From: Treponema sp.
Lineage (GTDB): Bacteria; Spirochaetota; Spirochaetia; Treponematales; Breznakiellaceae
DNA: 10,897 nt
Reading direction: 5' to 3'
Assembly (NCBI GenBank): GCA_031271075.1
Contig: JAISWN010000262.1
Location: forward strand, 1-10,897
Position 1 is the first letter of the stretch. Each line of letters starts with the position of its first letter. The position numbers were made by a program, and so were the translations under genes. The notes below the pieces were generated by a model, which saw nothing but the letters and a program-made list of their open reading frames with translations, made no database searches and was not told the origin of the DNA. This document shows positions 1-8,264 of the stretch, one piece after another.

Positions 1-41
1 TATGTGGCCCCCCTTACCGATGAGATTAAAAACAGCCTCAA
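1..41. repeat. Exact inverted copy of part of htrA at the contig end
   Basis: Bases 1-41 are the exact reverse complement of 471-511, which lie inside htrA. Read on the plus strand in frame 1 they encode YVAPLTDEIKNSLK, residues 414-427 of the HtrA protein. The match stops at base 42. The plus-strand frame then carries on for a few codons to a TAG at 55-57. Identity that includes every synonymous site, followed by a sudden break at the very edge of the contig, suggests an amplification chimera or an assembly join more than a diverged second htrA gene. A recent real inverted duplication is not excluded. Confidence 0.85.
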
Positions 42-161
42 ATTACAAATAATTTAGGGTTGAAATAGTCGAATTCCCTTGACCACATCTTTCAGTCTCA
101 AGGGGAACATTCAAAACAAAGCATCTCACCCCGGTGTGGCTGCGGGCGCATAGGGGAGAAA
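42..161. other. Non-coding stretch left of htrA, AT-richer
   Basis: No credible gene is seen here. The first part, up to about 125, is clearly richer in A and T than the coding sequence to the right. It holds a possible hairpin: TTCCCTTGA at 74-82 pairs with TCAAGGGGAA at 98-107, with one bulged base and a 15-base loop. No T-run follows it on either strand. Because bases 1-41 look chimeric, whether this stretch truly neighbours htrA in the genome depends on where the false join lies. Confidence 0.5.
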
Positions 162-219
162 GAAGCTGTCCGAACAGGTTTTTCAAGCCCGGTCCGCCGG
201 GCGCTTTTCGGACAGCTTC
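162..219 (-). terminator. Nested inverted repeat downstream of htrA, candidate terminator
   Basis: GAAGCTGTCCGAA at 162-174 is perfectly complementary to TTCGGACAGCTTC at 207-219, a 13-pair stem. Inside its loop lies a second perfect hairpin, GCCCGG (187-192) and CCGGGC (197-202) around a four-base loop. The structure begins 25 bases beyond the htrA stop codon in the direction of transcription, which is the usual place for a terminator. On the minus strand the outer stem is followed by TTTCTCCCC, a weak T-run, so intrinsic termination is likely but not textbook. It could instead be a dispersed intergenic repeat or an RNA-stabilising element. Confidence 0.45.
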
Positions 220-244
220 AACAACTCTAAAATCCCCCGCTCCC

Positions 245-1750
245 CTACCGTTTGTATTTCAGCGTTGCCAGCGGAGATTCACCGCGGATAAATCCGAACC
301 ACAGCTCTTTGGCGGTTTTTTCCCGGAGGAACCGGTAGAAAGCCGCCAGGTCCTGTACCTCCTCGCCGTTAATGGCGGTGATCCGGTCCCCCTGCCGTAA
401 ACCGATCACATCCGCGGGGCTGTCGGCAATCACCTGGGCCACAAAAAGGCCGCGGGCGTTTTTATCCAGCTTGAGGCTGTTTTTAATCTCATCGGTAAGG
501 GGGGCCACATAAAGCCCGGGCCAAAGCTTCTTGTTTTCCGAAGCCACCTGATCGCTGCGGGCCTCGATACGGACCGTAATGTCCATGGGAGCGCCGTCCC
601 GGATAAGGGAGAAGACCGCCTGGTCGCCGGGTTTGAGGTCCCCCACCATCATGGTAAGCTGGTTCATCCCCCTGGCTTCCCGGCCATCCACCTGGGTGAT
701 AAAGTCCCCGGGCCGGATGCCGCCCTTTTCCGCGGGAGAGCCGATAAAAACCTGGGAAGCCAGCGCCCCCCGTTTTCCTTCCAGCCCCAGAACCTGCAGG
801 GTCTCCTTGCCGGGATCGTTCAAAGACACCCCCAGCCAGCCGTAACTGATAGTACCGGTGTTGATAAACTCATCCACCGTCCGTTTCGCGTTGTTGACGG
901 GGATCGCGAAACCCAGGCCCACCGAACCGCCGCCGGAACTGTTGCTGGCGATCCAGGTGTTGATTCCGATGACCTCCCCCCGGATGTTCACCAGGGCGCC
1001 GCCGGAATTTCCCTGATTGATCGACGTATCTGTCTGGATAAAGTCGTTGATATTATTCGCCGGCCCCCCGGTGCGCCCCACGGCGCTGACGATCCCCATG
1101 GTAACCGAGGACATGAAGCCCAGGGGGTTCCCCACGGCAATGGCCCAGTCCCCCACCCGGACGGAATCGGAGTCCCCCAATACCGCCAGCGGATGGCTGT
1201 CGGAGGTCTTGAAAGACACCATGGCCAGATCCTTCCGCTGATCCGTCCCCACCAGTTCCGCCGGGTATTCCTTGCCGTTATTGGCCGCCACGATAATCTC
1301 GTTGGCGTTTTCCACCACGTGGTTATTGGTCAACACATAATACGTGTCCTTGTTCTGCCGGACGATGATCCCCGAGCCGAGCCCCTGGGAGCGGTATTCC
1401 CGTTCCTGCTCCCGGCTGTCGGGCCCGCCGTCCCGGGGGCCAAAGAAAAATTCCCAGGGAATCCCCGGAAAATTGGGGGTCTGCTGCCGCCGGATGGACA
1501 CGGTCTTGAGCTCCACCACCGAAGGCAGCACTTTGTCCGCCACCGAGCGGAACACAGTTTGCAGCCCCTCCGCCATGGACAGGGCGTTTTCCGGGATAAT
1601 TACGGGGTTTTCCTCCGCCCGGACGGTTGATGTCTGCGGGGTCGAACAGGAAAAAGACAAAAAGGCCAGAAAAAAGCCGAAAATGACCCCAATAAGGACC
1701 AGGTTAAAGACCAGCAAATTCTTTGAAGACAGTTTTTGCAAAATATTCAT
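245..1750 (-). CDS. htrA: HtrA/DegP-family periplasmic serine protease with two PDZ domains
   Basis: Envelope quality-control protease or chaperone that degrades misfolded exported proteins. The 501-residue product has a positively charged start and a hydrophobic segment at about residues 12-34, either an uncleaved anchor or a signal. Cys35 follows it, but the preceding SFS is a poor lipobox, so lipoprotein status is uncertain. The chymotrypsin-like domain (about 60-300) has the full triad: His144 in TNNHVV, Asp174 in KDLAM and Ser249 in GNSGG. Two PDZ domains follow, at about 303-400 and 410-497. Length and layout are normal for DegP/DegQ/MucD proteins. The ATG at 1750 is supported by AGGAG at 1760-1764, nine bases upstream. 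It is separated from map by 119 bases, so it probably has its own promoter. The segment encoding residues 414-427 also occurs inverted at the left contig end. Family assignment is firm; the exact paralogue type is not. Confidence 0.96.
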   Translation of the reverse strand: MNILQKLSSKNLLVFNLVLIGVIFGFFLAFLSFSCSTPQTSTVRAEENPVIIPENALSMAEGLQTVFRSVADKVLPSVVELKTVSIRRQQTPNFPGIPWEFFFGPRDGGPDSREQEREYRSQGLGSGIIVRQNKDTYYVLTNNHVVENANEIIVAANNGKEYPAELVGTDQRKDLAMVSFKTSDSHPLAVLGDSDSVRVGDWAIAVGNPLGFMSSVTMGIVSAVGRTGGPANNINDFIQTDTSINQGNSGGALVNIRGEVIGINTWIASNSSGGGSVGLGFAIPVNNAKRTVDEFINTGTISYGWLGVSLNDPGKETLQVLGLEGKRGALASQVFIGSPAEKGGIRPGDFITQVDGREARGMNQLTMMVGDLKPGDQAVFSLIRDGAPMDITVRIEARSDQVASENKKLWPGLYVAPLTDEIKNSLKLDKNARGLFVAQVIADSPADVIGLRQGDRITAINGEEVQDLAAFYRFLREKTAKELWFGFIRGESPLATLKYKR

Positions 1751-1869
1751 ACATTATCGCTCCTGATTATTAGGTATTTGTATACTAACAAAAAATTCTA
1801 ATTGCCGGAATGGTTACAGAAACCGGAAGACAACGGCGAATTGCCCGCAAAAACCGAAATTCCCGGTCC
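1751..1869 (-). promoter_or_regulatory. Intergenic region between map and htrA, probable htrA promoter
   Basis: This is the longest gap between genes in the window, and its htrA-proximal half is AT-rich. On the minus strand a TAGAAT box (plus coordinates 1795-1800) resembles a sigma-70 -10 element. A poor -35 candidate, TTTCTG (1817-1822), sits 16 bases upstream of it. This would give a leader of about 40 bases ending in the AGGAG ribosome site at 1760-1764. No strong stem and T-run ending the map transcript is visible, so read-through from map is possible. The promoter boxes are weak matches. Confidence 0.3.
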
Positions 1870-2640
1870 CTACAGGTAGTGTTCCAGCGGCTCGGTGAGG
1901 ATTTCCGTGTGATCCCTGAAAATCGCCACCGTATGCTCCCAGTGGGCCGCAGGTTTGTTGTCGGCGGTGACCACGGTCCAGCCGTCTTCCAGCACCTCCA
2001 CATCCCCGGTTCCCAGGTTGATCATGGGCTCTATGGCGATAACCATGCCGCCGGTCATCCGGGGGTTGGGGCCGTGGGGATAGTTGGGCACCTGGGGGTC
2101 CTCGTGAAGGGCCAGGCCCACCCCGTGGCCGCAGAATTCGTGGACTACCCCGTAACCGCGGGAAAGGGCATGGCCCTCCACCGCCCGGGCTATCTGGAGG
2201 AGCCGGTCTCCCGCCTTGACCGCGGCGATCCCCCGGTAGAGGCACTCGTTGGTCGTGATGTTCAGGGCGTGAACCGCATCACTCACCTTCCCCGCTTCCA
2301 CGCTCAGGGCCTGATCGCTGATATAGCCTTCCAGGTCTATCCCGCTGTCCAGGGATACCAGATCCCCCTCCCGAATCACCCGCTTTGAGGGGATGCCATG
2401 GATCACCTCGTTGTTGATTGATACGCAGAGAGCCGCGGGATAGGGCCTTTTCTGGGGGCCGTAGCCCAAAAACGCGGGTTTTCCCCCGGCCTTTTTGATC
2501 CAGTCCCGGGTCCATTGATCAAGATCAATGGTCCGGACCCCCGGCTTTACCAGGGGAATCAGTTCCCGGTACATGGCACCCAGCAGTTTGCAGGACCGGC
2601 GAATACCGTCAATTTGCCGCTCGTTTTTTAACCTTATCAT
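1870..2640 (-). CDS. map: Methionine aminopeptidase, type 1
   Basis: Cytoplasmic metallopeptidase that removes the initiator methionine from new proteins. The 256-residue product is a complete pita-bread-fold enzyme without an N-terminal extension. All expected active-site residues appear at almost the Escherichia coli spacing: His81 in HGIP, metal ligands Asp98 (LDSG), Asp109 (ISDQ), His172 (GHGVG), Glu204 (AIEPM) and Glu235 (WEHT), plus His179 in LHED. The residue after the second Asp is Gln where Thr or Ser is more usual. The ATG at 2640 begins MIRLKNERQI, typical for the family. The upstream ribosome site is weak (AAGG, rather distant). It lies 40 bases after the J-domain gene and may be read from the same transcript. 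Confidence 0.97.
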   Translation of the reverse strand: MIRLKNERQIDGIRRSCKLLGAMYRELIPLVKPGVRTIDLDQWTRDWIKKAGGKPAFLGYGPQKRPYPAALCVSINNEVIHGIPSKRVIREGDLVSLDSGIDLEGYISDQALSVEAGKVSDAVHALNITTNECLYRGIAAVKAGDRLLQIARAVEGHALSRGYGVVHEFCGHGVGLALHEDPQVPNYPHGPNPRMTGGMVIAIEPMINLGTGDVEVLEDGWTVVTADNKPAAHWEHTVAIFRDHTEILTEPLEHYL

Positions 2641-2680
2641 TTCATTATGATACCTTACTATATATTTCCGGACGGATAAT

Positions 2681-3457
2681 TCACACGTTCAGCTTCCGCC
2701 GGAGCCGGGTGATATTTGGCAGGGCCGGGTCCCGCTTCAGGGCCTCCCGGATCATGGCCCCGGCGGCGGCGGTTTCTCCCATCCGCACAAGAACCTCCGC
2801 AAGGGAACGCATCCAGCGGGCCTCATCGCCGGGAGAAAAGTCCAGTTCCAGAAGGGTTTCAAGACAGTCGATCCAGGTTTCATCATCCACCTGGGTCTTG
2901 AGCCTGAGCCGCACCAGTTCCCTGAGGAACATTTCAATATCTTCCATGAAATGACGGAAATAGGGAACCCTCCGTTCCTCCCGGACAATGACCACCAGGA
3001 GCCGGAACGCCTCATAATATTGCTCCCGTTTGTCCAGTTCTTCCGACAAAATATAGAGGCAATCCATCCAGTCCTCCCGGTCCAGGTATTTTTCCATGTC
3101 AAAATGGATGCCGCCGTTTTTCCGCCATATCTCAATGGCGCTGTCCTCTTCAAGATGGAGCAGTTCAAAAAATACCAGCTTCGCCTGGCTGGCCGGATCA
3201 TCCCCCTGTTCCAGGAGCCAGGAACGGTAATTAAAATCGACCTTCTTGATAAAACGAAAATAGGCCCGGTCGTATTCAAAACGGCGCTCCCGGCTGGAAA
3301 GAACCTCGTAGGCGGTCAGCAGTTTCCGCATCCCCGCTTCCGCAGCCTTTCCCGCAACATCCGGATGGAGCCGCTTCGCCTTTTCCCGGAAGGCTTTCTT
3401 TATTTCCGCGGATGAAGAATCCTGCCCAACGCCGAGGAGGGTATAATAGTTTTCCAT
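2681..3457 (-). CDS. J-domain (DnaJ-like) protein with helical C-terminal region
   Basis: Residues 1-65 form a J domain, starting ENYYTLLGV and carrying the HPD motif at 31-33. That motif is what stimulates the ATPase of a DnaK/Hsp70 partner, so co-chaperone activity is expected. The Gly/Phe linker, cysteine zinc centre and client-binding domains of true DnaJ are absent. Residues about 70-258 are instead charged and predicted mostly helical by eye. The last 60 (MRSLAEVLVRMGETAAAGAMIREALKRDP in character) resemble a TPR-like helical repeat. This is therefore a class C J-protein of unknown client. The ATG at 3457 gives the correct J-domain start, although the upstream ribosome site is poor. It follows the flavodoxin-like gene by 29 bases. 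The J domain is certain; the function of the C-terminus is not recognised. Confidence 0.85.
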   Translation of the reverse strand: MENYYTLLGVGQDSSSAEIKKAFREKAKRLHPDVAGKAAEAGMRKLLTAYEVLSSRERRFEYDRAYFRFIKKVDFNYRSWLLEQGDDPASQAKLVFFELLHLEEDSAIEIWRKNGGIHFDMEKYLDREDWMDCLYILSEELDKREQYYEAFRLLVVIVREERRVPYFRHFMEDIEMFLRELVRLRLKTQVDDETWIDCLETLLELDFSPGDEARWMRSLAEVLVRMGETAAAGAMIREALKRDPALPNITRLRRKLNV

Positions 3458-3486
3458 GGATTACACGCGCGCCTGCCGCATGTTCT

Positions 3487-3894
3487 TCAGGCCCCGATTC
3501 GTTTACCCAGGGCTTCCGCATGGGCGGGATTGAGGAGAATCTCGCTCCAGTTAATCAACATCCCTTCCTTTTCCATGGCCCGCATCAGGTTGGACAGGGC
3601 CCGGCCGGGAAAAAGCCCGCCCTTTTTGATGAAGGCGGCGCTTTTTTTCCCCCCGATGCCGCTTCCCGCGGCAAGCAAGGTCGGCAGGGAATCGGGAATT
3701 TTACCGGAAAAAAAGGAAACCGACTCGGAGGCTACCACGATATACTCATACCCGGGAAGGCGGAAGCCGTCTCCGGTCCAGGCGTCCAGAATATCCACCT
3801 GGTGGCCCATGGCTTCCATGCCCTTTGCGAGGGCAACAACATAATCCGGCGGCGCCGTCCTTACCGCCGGGACGCTAATCACCACGATTCTCAT
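3487..3894 (-). CDS. Small flavodoxin-like fold protein, function unknown
   Basis: The 135-residue product starts with a hydrophobic strand (MRIVVISV), followed by a helix (YVVALAKGMEAMGHQ) and a second strand (VDIL). Later strands appear at YIVVASE and KSAAFIK. This alternation matches a flavodoxin-like alpha/beta fold. The FMN phosphate loop expected after the first strand (a T-x-T-G-N-T pattern) is replaced by VPAVRTAPPD, so FMN binding is doubtful. I chose the ATG at 3894 because it starts exactly at the first strand and leaves five bases after the preceding UspA gene. The longer reading from 4026 would overlap that gene by more than 120 bases and adds a sequence with no folding pattern. 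Probably co-transcribed with the UspA gene. Fold is inferred by eye; function is unknown. Confidence 0.72.
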   Translation of the reverse strand: MRIVVISVPAVRTAPPDYVVALAKGMEAMGHQVDILDAWTGDGFRLPGYEYIVVASESVSFFSGKIPDSLPTLLAAGSGIGGKKSAAFIKKGGLFPGRALSNLMRAMEKEGMLINWSEILLNPAHAEALGKRIGA

Positions 3895-3899
3895 ATTCG

Positions 3900-4382
3900 C
3901 TATGCCTGCTTGTATATCTGGTCGATTCCCGGTTCCTTCACCAGGAGGACAGAACATTTGGCGTTGACCATAATTTCCCGGTGGGCGTGGGAGATAATAT
4001 CCCGGGCGCTCCGGTCTTTTTCCCATCCCCCCAGCACGATAAGATCCGCCTTTATCTCATCCGCCACGGCAAGAACTTCCGTATAGACCGCCCCCTTGCG
4101 AATTTCCCGTTCCACCTTGATTCCCTTGGCCCGGGCCAGTTCCTCCACAAAGGAAAGATAACGCTCGCCATTGGCCTCCAGGCTCCTTTCATACTCCAGG
4201 CTTTCCTCCTGAATGAATATCTTGCTTAGGGTGAGCTGCCTGATAGTGGCGGTATCCACCACATACAGGGTGGTCAGACGGCATCGGTAGAGCTTGGACA
4301 TAACAATGGCGTATTTGGCTGCCAGGATGGAAGCATCCGATCCGGTGATGACGGTAATAATGTTGGAAATGAGGGGTTTCAT
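3900..4382 (-). CDS. Universal stress protein (UspA family)
   Basis: Cytoplasmic alpha/beta protein of the UspA family, 160 residues, the usual single-domain size. The pattern is classic: an initial strand IITVITGSD, a helix, the strand LTTLYVVD, a long charged helix, KVEREIRKG, then DLIVLGG and a final strand CSVLLVKEP. In the ATP-binding members the region after LIVLG carries Gly-x-x-Gly then nine residues and Gly-Ser. Here the second Gly is Glu121 and the Gly-Ser is Ser131-His132, so it is probably a non-ATP-binding type. Its ATG overlaps the atpD stop codon by one base (TAATG), so it is likely translated by coupling with the ATPase operon. The family is clear; its specific role is unknown. 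Confidence 0.9.
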   Translation of the reverse strand: MKPLISNIITVITGSDASILAAKYAIVMSKLYRCRLTTLYVVDTATIRQLTLSKIFIQEESLEYERSLEANGERYLSFVEELARAKGIKVEREIRKGAVYTEVLAVADEIKADLIVLGGWEKDRSARDIISHAHREIMVNAKCSVLLVKEPGIDQIYKQA

Positions 4383-5005
4383 TATCGCTTTCCGGCCTTC
4401 CTTTTCAATAGTTTGCTGGTAAAGAAGGAGTCCCGCTCCCGTTCTTCCAGCGCCGCTTCAATATAGGCCCTGGTTTCCCGGGCGGCGGGAATGATCATTT
4501 TTTCCAGGGAATTCACCCGGCGCTGGGTCTTCCGCACTTCCCGGGCAAGACGCCAGACTATGGTCCGTACCGCCGCCAGTTCAGTACACAGTTTCAGTAT
4601 CTCAAAGAATTCTAACACAGTTTCATCACATTCGGCAAATGAATTCGCCGGGGAATATTTCAGTTCCGCTTCGGGGAGTTTTATCTCCAGCCCCGGCAGG
4701 TTCATCCCCCCCTGGATCATCCGTTTTTCGCGGAGATCAAACTGATAGTGGATGTCCCGGGAAATCCGGTCCGCCCGCTCACGGCCGCAGACCACCAGCA
4801 TCCGCTTGAGGGCGGGATAGGCGGTAGCGATCCGGGCATCCAGGTCCCGTTCCAGGATTTTTACCTGTTCCACCTTGTTCATCAGGTCCATGATCAGGAT
4901 TTCCCGCTTCTGTTCCAGAAGATCGTGACCCTCTTCCGCGGTACCCAGCCGTTCCTTAACCAGCCTGAGGTTGCTTTTGGTGGGGGCTATGGATTCCCGT
5001 GCCAT
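4382..5005 (-). CDS. atpD: V/A-type ATPase subunit D (central rotor shaft)
   Basis: Forms the long antiparallel coiled-coil axle that turns inside the A3B3 head and transmits torque to the membrane ring. The 207-residue product has the normal length. The N-terminal helix ([19 protein letters not shown] then LLEQKREIL) and the C-terminal helix ([21 protein letters not shown] then [10 protein letters not shown]) are the two family signatures. The ATG at 5005 has a strong AGGAGG site seven bases upstream, inside the end of atpB, with which it overlaps by 19 bases. Its stop overlaps the start of the UspA gene. It closes the recognisable ATPase set. Confidence 0.97.
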   Translation of the reverse strand: MARESIAPTKSNLRLVKERLGTAEEGHDLLEQKREILIMDLMNKVEQVKILERDLDARIATAYPALKRMLVVCGRERADRISRDIHYQFDLREKRMIQGGMNLPGLEIKLPEAELKYSPANSFAECDETVLEFFEILKLCTELAAVRTIVWRLAREVRKTQRRVNSLEKMIIPAARETRAYIEAALEERERDSFFTSKLLKRKAGKR

Positions 5006-6435
5006 TCTTCATCCTCCTGTTTCGGCTCAACGGCGCCGGAGGCAGCCAAAATCGGCTCAAGATATTTTTCGATATATTCCTGCTTGATCCGCAGGAGTTC
5101 CTCTTTGGGCAATTCCGACAGGGCCTTCCAGCCCAAATCGAGGGTCTGGGCGATGTCCCGGTTTTCGGTCTCCCCCTGGGCAAGGAAGAGCCCTTCAAAC
5201 TTTTCCTCGAACCGTAAATACCGCTTGTCTCCTTCGGAAAGTTCCTCCTCCCCAATGATCGAAGCCAGATTCCGTACCTGCTTGACTTTGGAATAGGCGG
5301 CAAAAAGCTGGCTTGACAGGTCCTTGTGATCTTCCCGGGTCATCCCGGCGCCGATGCCGTCTTTCATCAGCCGGGAGAGGCTGGAAAGCCCCGCCACCGG
5401 GGGATAAATTTCCCGGTGGGCCAGTTCCCGGTCCAGAACGATCTGCCCTTCGGTAATGTACCCCGAAAGATCCGGGATAGGATGGCTAATGTCATCGCTG
5501 GGCATGGTGAGGATGGGAATCTGGGTGATGGACCCGGTGGAGCCGTTGATTTTTCCCGCCCGTTCGTAGAGGCTTGCCAGATCGGAATAGAGGTAACCCG
5601 GATACCCTTTGCGGCTGGGTACTTCCTCCCGGATCGAAGAAACTTCCCGGAGGGCTTCGCAGTAGTTGGTCATATCGGTCATAACCACCAGAACATGCAT
5701 GTTTTTTTCATAGGCCAGATATTCCGCGGCGGTCAGGGCGCAGCGGGGGGCTACCAGCCGCTCCAGCGAGGGGGCGTCCGCCAGGGACAGAAACACCACC
5801 ACATTGGCCAGAACCCCGGTCCGCTCGAAGTCCGTTAAAAAGAACCGGGCCACATCGTATTTGACCCCCATGGCGCAAAAGATCACCACAAAGGGTTCGG
5901 GGGTTTTCCCCCCCTGTCCCAAAATCGTCGCCTGCCGTACAATCTGGGCCGCCAGCCGGTTATGGGGCAGGCCGTTTCCGGAAAAGATCGGCAGTTTCTG
6001 GCCCCGGATCAGGGTGTTCATCCCGTCAATGGAAGAGATACCGGTTTGAATAAAGTCCCGGGGGTAGGTCCGGGCGTAGGGGTTGATGGGGAGGCCGTTC
6101 ACATCCCGGCAGGTTGAGGAGAAAATCTCCCCATACCCGTCAATGGGTTTCCCCAGGCCGTTGAAGACCCGCCCCAGAAGCCCCTCCCCCACCCGGAGTT
6201 CCATGGGTTCATCCAGGAATTCAATCCGGCTGTCATCGGCGGATAACCCCGTGTTGTTTCCGAAAAGCTGAACCACGGTCCATTTTTCGCTCAGGTCCAC
6301 TACCCGGCCCAGCCGGCGGTTTCCGTCCCGGCCATACACGGCAACTACCTCGTTAAATCCCACATTGCGGCTCCGGGCGGTCACCACTACGGGCCCTTCA
6401 ATCCGGGTCAAACCCCGGTATTCAACACCCCTCAT
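4987..6435 (-). CDS. atpB: V/A-type ATPase subunit B (non-catalytic head subunit)
   Basis: Alternates with subunit A in the soluble A3B3 head and contributes to the nucleotide sites at the interfaces. The 482-residue product opens with the beta-barrel domain ([13 protein letters not shown]). A degenerate P-loop, SGNGLPHN at 152-159, lacks the Gly-Lys-Thr of a catalytic subunit, which is the hallmark of B. Further conserved stretches are [33 protein letters not shown] and LYERAG. The ATG at 6435 overlaps the TGA of atpA by four bases (ATGA), suggesting coupled translation that would help equal A and B production. Length is slightly above the usual 455-465 because of a longer C-terminal tail. 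Confidence 0.98.
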   Translation of the reverse strand: MRGVEYRGLTRIEGPVVVTARSRNVGFNEVVAVYGRDGNRRLGRVVDLSEKWTVVQLFGNNTGLSADDSRIEFLDEPMELRVGEGLLGRVFNGLGKPIDGYGEIFSSTCRDVNGLPINPYARTYPRDFIQTGISSIDGMNTLIRGQKLPIFSGNGLPHNRLAAQIVRQATILGQGGKTPEPFVVIFCAMGVKYDVARFFLTDFERTGVLANVVVFLSLADAPSLERLVAPRCALTAAEYLAYEKNMHVLVVMTDMTNYCEALREVSSIREEVPSRKGYPGYLYSDLASLYERAGKINGSTGSITQIPILTMPSDDISHPIPDLSGYITEGQIVLDRELAHREIYPPVAGLSSLSRLMKDGIGAGMTREDHKDLSSQLFAAYSKVKQVRNLASIIGEEELSEGDKRYLRFEEKFEGLFLAQGETENRDIAQTLDLGWKALSELPKEELLRIKQEYIEKYLEPILAASGAVEPKQEDEEWHGNP

Positions 6436-8264
6436 AAAACCCCCAGAGAACGGTAGCTCCGTTCCAATGCTTCCAGGCTTCCCCGCAGTTCCCCGGCAAA
6501 TTTTTCCAGCTCGGCAAGGTTTTCGTTCTTCACCGCGTTTTTCAAGCGGGAAAGCCGGATCCGGAAGGGAAGGTCCTTTCCCCCTATCCCGGTAGATTCT
6601 TCCTCCCCCTTGAGGGATGAGATCTTGGTCAGGGGCGCGCCCAGGCGTATACAGGTCCGGGCCCGTTCGTAAAATTCCATAATGAGTTCCAGCAGCCGCA
6701 CCTGTTTGTCGGGGACACAGTACATATCAACCTCGTCAAAGGAATTCTGCTGTAAAAAACCATCCTTGATGATCTCCGCGGTGAGGAGAATGAGCCGTTG
6801 ATCGTCCGGCAGGGCGTCGGGCCCGATAAGGCGGACAATCTCGGAAAGCCGCTGTTCCCGCTTGAGGAGTTCCAGGCACTGCCGGCGTATTTGCGACCAC
6901 TGGGGGCTTACCCCTTCCCACCAGGGCTGTACTTCCGCGGCATACTCGGAATAGCTGTCTATCCAACTGATGGCGGGATAATGCCGGCCATTGGCCAGAT
7001 CCCGGTCCAGGGCCCAGAAGCAGCGGATAAACCGTTTGGTATGCTGGGTAACCGGCTCGGAAAAATCGCCACCCGGCGGGGAAACCGCCCCGATAATCGA
7101 CACCGAGCCTTCCCGGCCCGAAAGGGTCTTGACCCTTCCCGCCCGCTCGTAAAATTCCGCCAGCCGGGTGGGAAGGTACGCCGGGAAACCTTCTTCCGCG
7201 GGCATTTCCTCCATGCGGCCCGAAAGTTCCCGGAGGGCTTCGGCCCAGCGGCTGGTGGAATCCGCCATAATCGCCACGTGGCAGCCCATGTCCCGGTAAA
7301 ATTCCGCCAGGGTAACGCCGGTATATATCGAAACTTCCCGGGCCGCTACCGGCATGTTGGAGGTATTGGCGATAAGGACCGTCCGCTCCATCAGGGAATG
7401 GCCCGTCCGGGGATCAACCAATTCGGGGAATTCACTCAGGACCTCGGTCATTTCGTTGCCCCGCTCTCCGCAGCCAATGTAGATAATCACGTTGGCGTCG
7501 CACCATTTGGCAATGGCGTGCTGGGTCATGGTCTTGCCGGTACCAAACCCCCCGGGGATAGCGGCGCTTCCGCCCTTGGACAGGGGGAAAAAGATGTCGA
7601 TCACCCGCTGGCCCGTTACCAGGGGAGTTTCCGGGGCGAGCCGCTCCGCGTTGGGCCGGGGTACCCGGACAGGCCACCACTGGGCGATGCCGATCTCCCC
7701 GCCCCCCCGGATTTTCGCCGCGGCCTGCCGCACCGTATAATCCCCCTCGGGGGCAAGTTCCGTAATGATTTCCCCCCGGGAATCCGGGGGCGCCATAATA
7801 ACGCAGGTGATACTGTCCGTTTCCTTCACCGTCCCCAGCGCCATTCCCGGCAGGGCCCGCACCGTTTCCCCGGCGGCAAGACGCCGGGCCAGATCCGGAT
7901 CGGGAACAAAACGCCATTTTCTGGAAAAATCCAGCGGCTCTCCCCGGGCGCCGGGGATCATGAAGGCCCCGCTTTCGTCAAACAGCGATTTCAGGGGCCG
8001 CTGGATTCCGTCATAAATGGTTCCCATAAGCCCCGGTCCCAAAAGGACGGAAAGGGGCCGCCCGGTGGAAACCGCCGGGGCCCCGGTCATAAGGCCCGTG
8101 GCGTCTTCATAGACCTGGACTATGGCATCATCCCCTTCCAGGCGGACGATCTCCCCAATGATATGTTTGTCGCCGACCTCCACCACGTCAAAAAGCCCGG
8201 CTCCCCCAAGCCCCGAGGCGTGGATGATGGGTCCCGCTATCCGTTTAACCTTGCCTTCAATCAC
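6432..8264 (-). CDS. atpA: V/A-type ATPase subunit A (catalytic)
   Basis: Hydrolyses or makes ATP in the soluble head of the ion-translocating ATPase. The 610-residue product has the N-terminal barrel ([11 protein letters not shown]) and the large non-homologous insert typical of A subunits at about 110-190. The Walker A loop GGFGTGKT is at 238-245 with Lys244, the catalytic glutamate Glu267 is in GERGNEM, and the Walker B strand [12 protein letters not shown] contains Asp335. [17 protein letters not shown] follows. The GTG at 8264 is the start: AAAGGAG lies five bases upstream and the protein then begins at the conserved barrel. It overlaps the atpE stop by eight bases and the atpB start by four. 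All catalytic residues are intact, so the enzyme should be active. Confidence 0.98.
   Translation of the reverse strand: MIEGKVKRIAGPIIHASGLGGAGLFDVVEVGDKHIIGEIVRLEGDDAIVQVYEDATGLMTGAPAVSTGRPLSVLLGPGLMGTIYDGIQRPLKSLFDESGAFMIPGARGEPLDFSRKWRFVPDPDLARRLAAGETVRALPGMALGTVKETDSITCVIMAPPDSRGEIITELAPEGDYTVRQAAAKIRGGGEIGIAQWWPVRVPRPNAERLAPETPLVTGQRVIDIFFPLSKGGSAAIPGGFGTGKTMTQHAIAKWCDANVIIYIGCGERGNEMTEVLSEFPELVDPRTGHSLMERTVLIANTSNMPVAAREVSIYTGVTLAEFYRDMGCHVAIMADSTSRWAEALRELSGRMEEMPAEEGFPAYLPTRLAEFYERAGRVKTLSGREGSVSIIGAVSPPGGDFSEPVTQHTKRFIRCFWALDRDLANGRHYPAISWIDSYSEYAAEVQPWWEGVSPQWSQIRRQCLELLKREQRLSEIVRLIGPDALPDDQRLILLTAEIIKDGFLQQNSFDEVDMYCVPDKQVRLLELIMEFYERARTCIRLGAPLTKISSLKGEEESTGIGGKDLPFRIRLSRLKNAVKNENLAELEKFAGELRGSLEALERSYRSLGVL

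Noticed and set aside
1..57. Second, partial htrA gene on the plus strand
   Set aside because: Perfect identity over 41 bases with every synonymous site unchanged, then an abrupt break at the contig edge, fits an artefact better than a paralogue. It is not called as a gene.
1810..2388. 192-codon plus-strand open frame opposite map
   Set aside because: The minus-strand frame encodes a complete methionine aminopeptidase with every metal ligand; the plus frame has no recognisable motif.
3895..4026. Longer start at 4026 for the flavodoxin-like gene
   Set aside because: It would overlap the UspA gene by over 120 bases and adds a Pro/Arg-rich sequence without structure, whereas the ATG at 3894 starts at the first beta strand.
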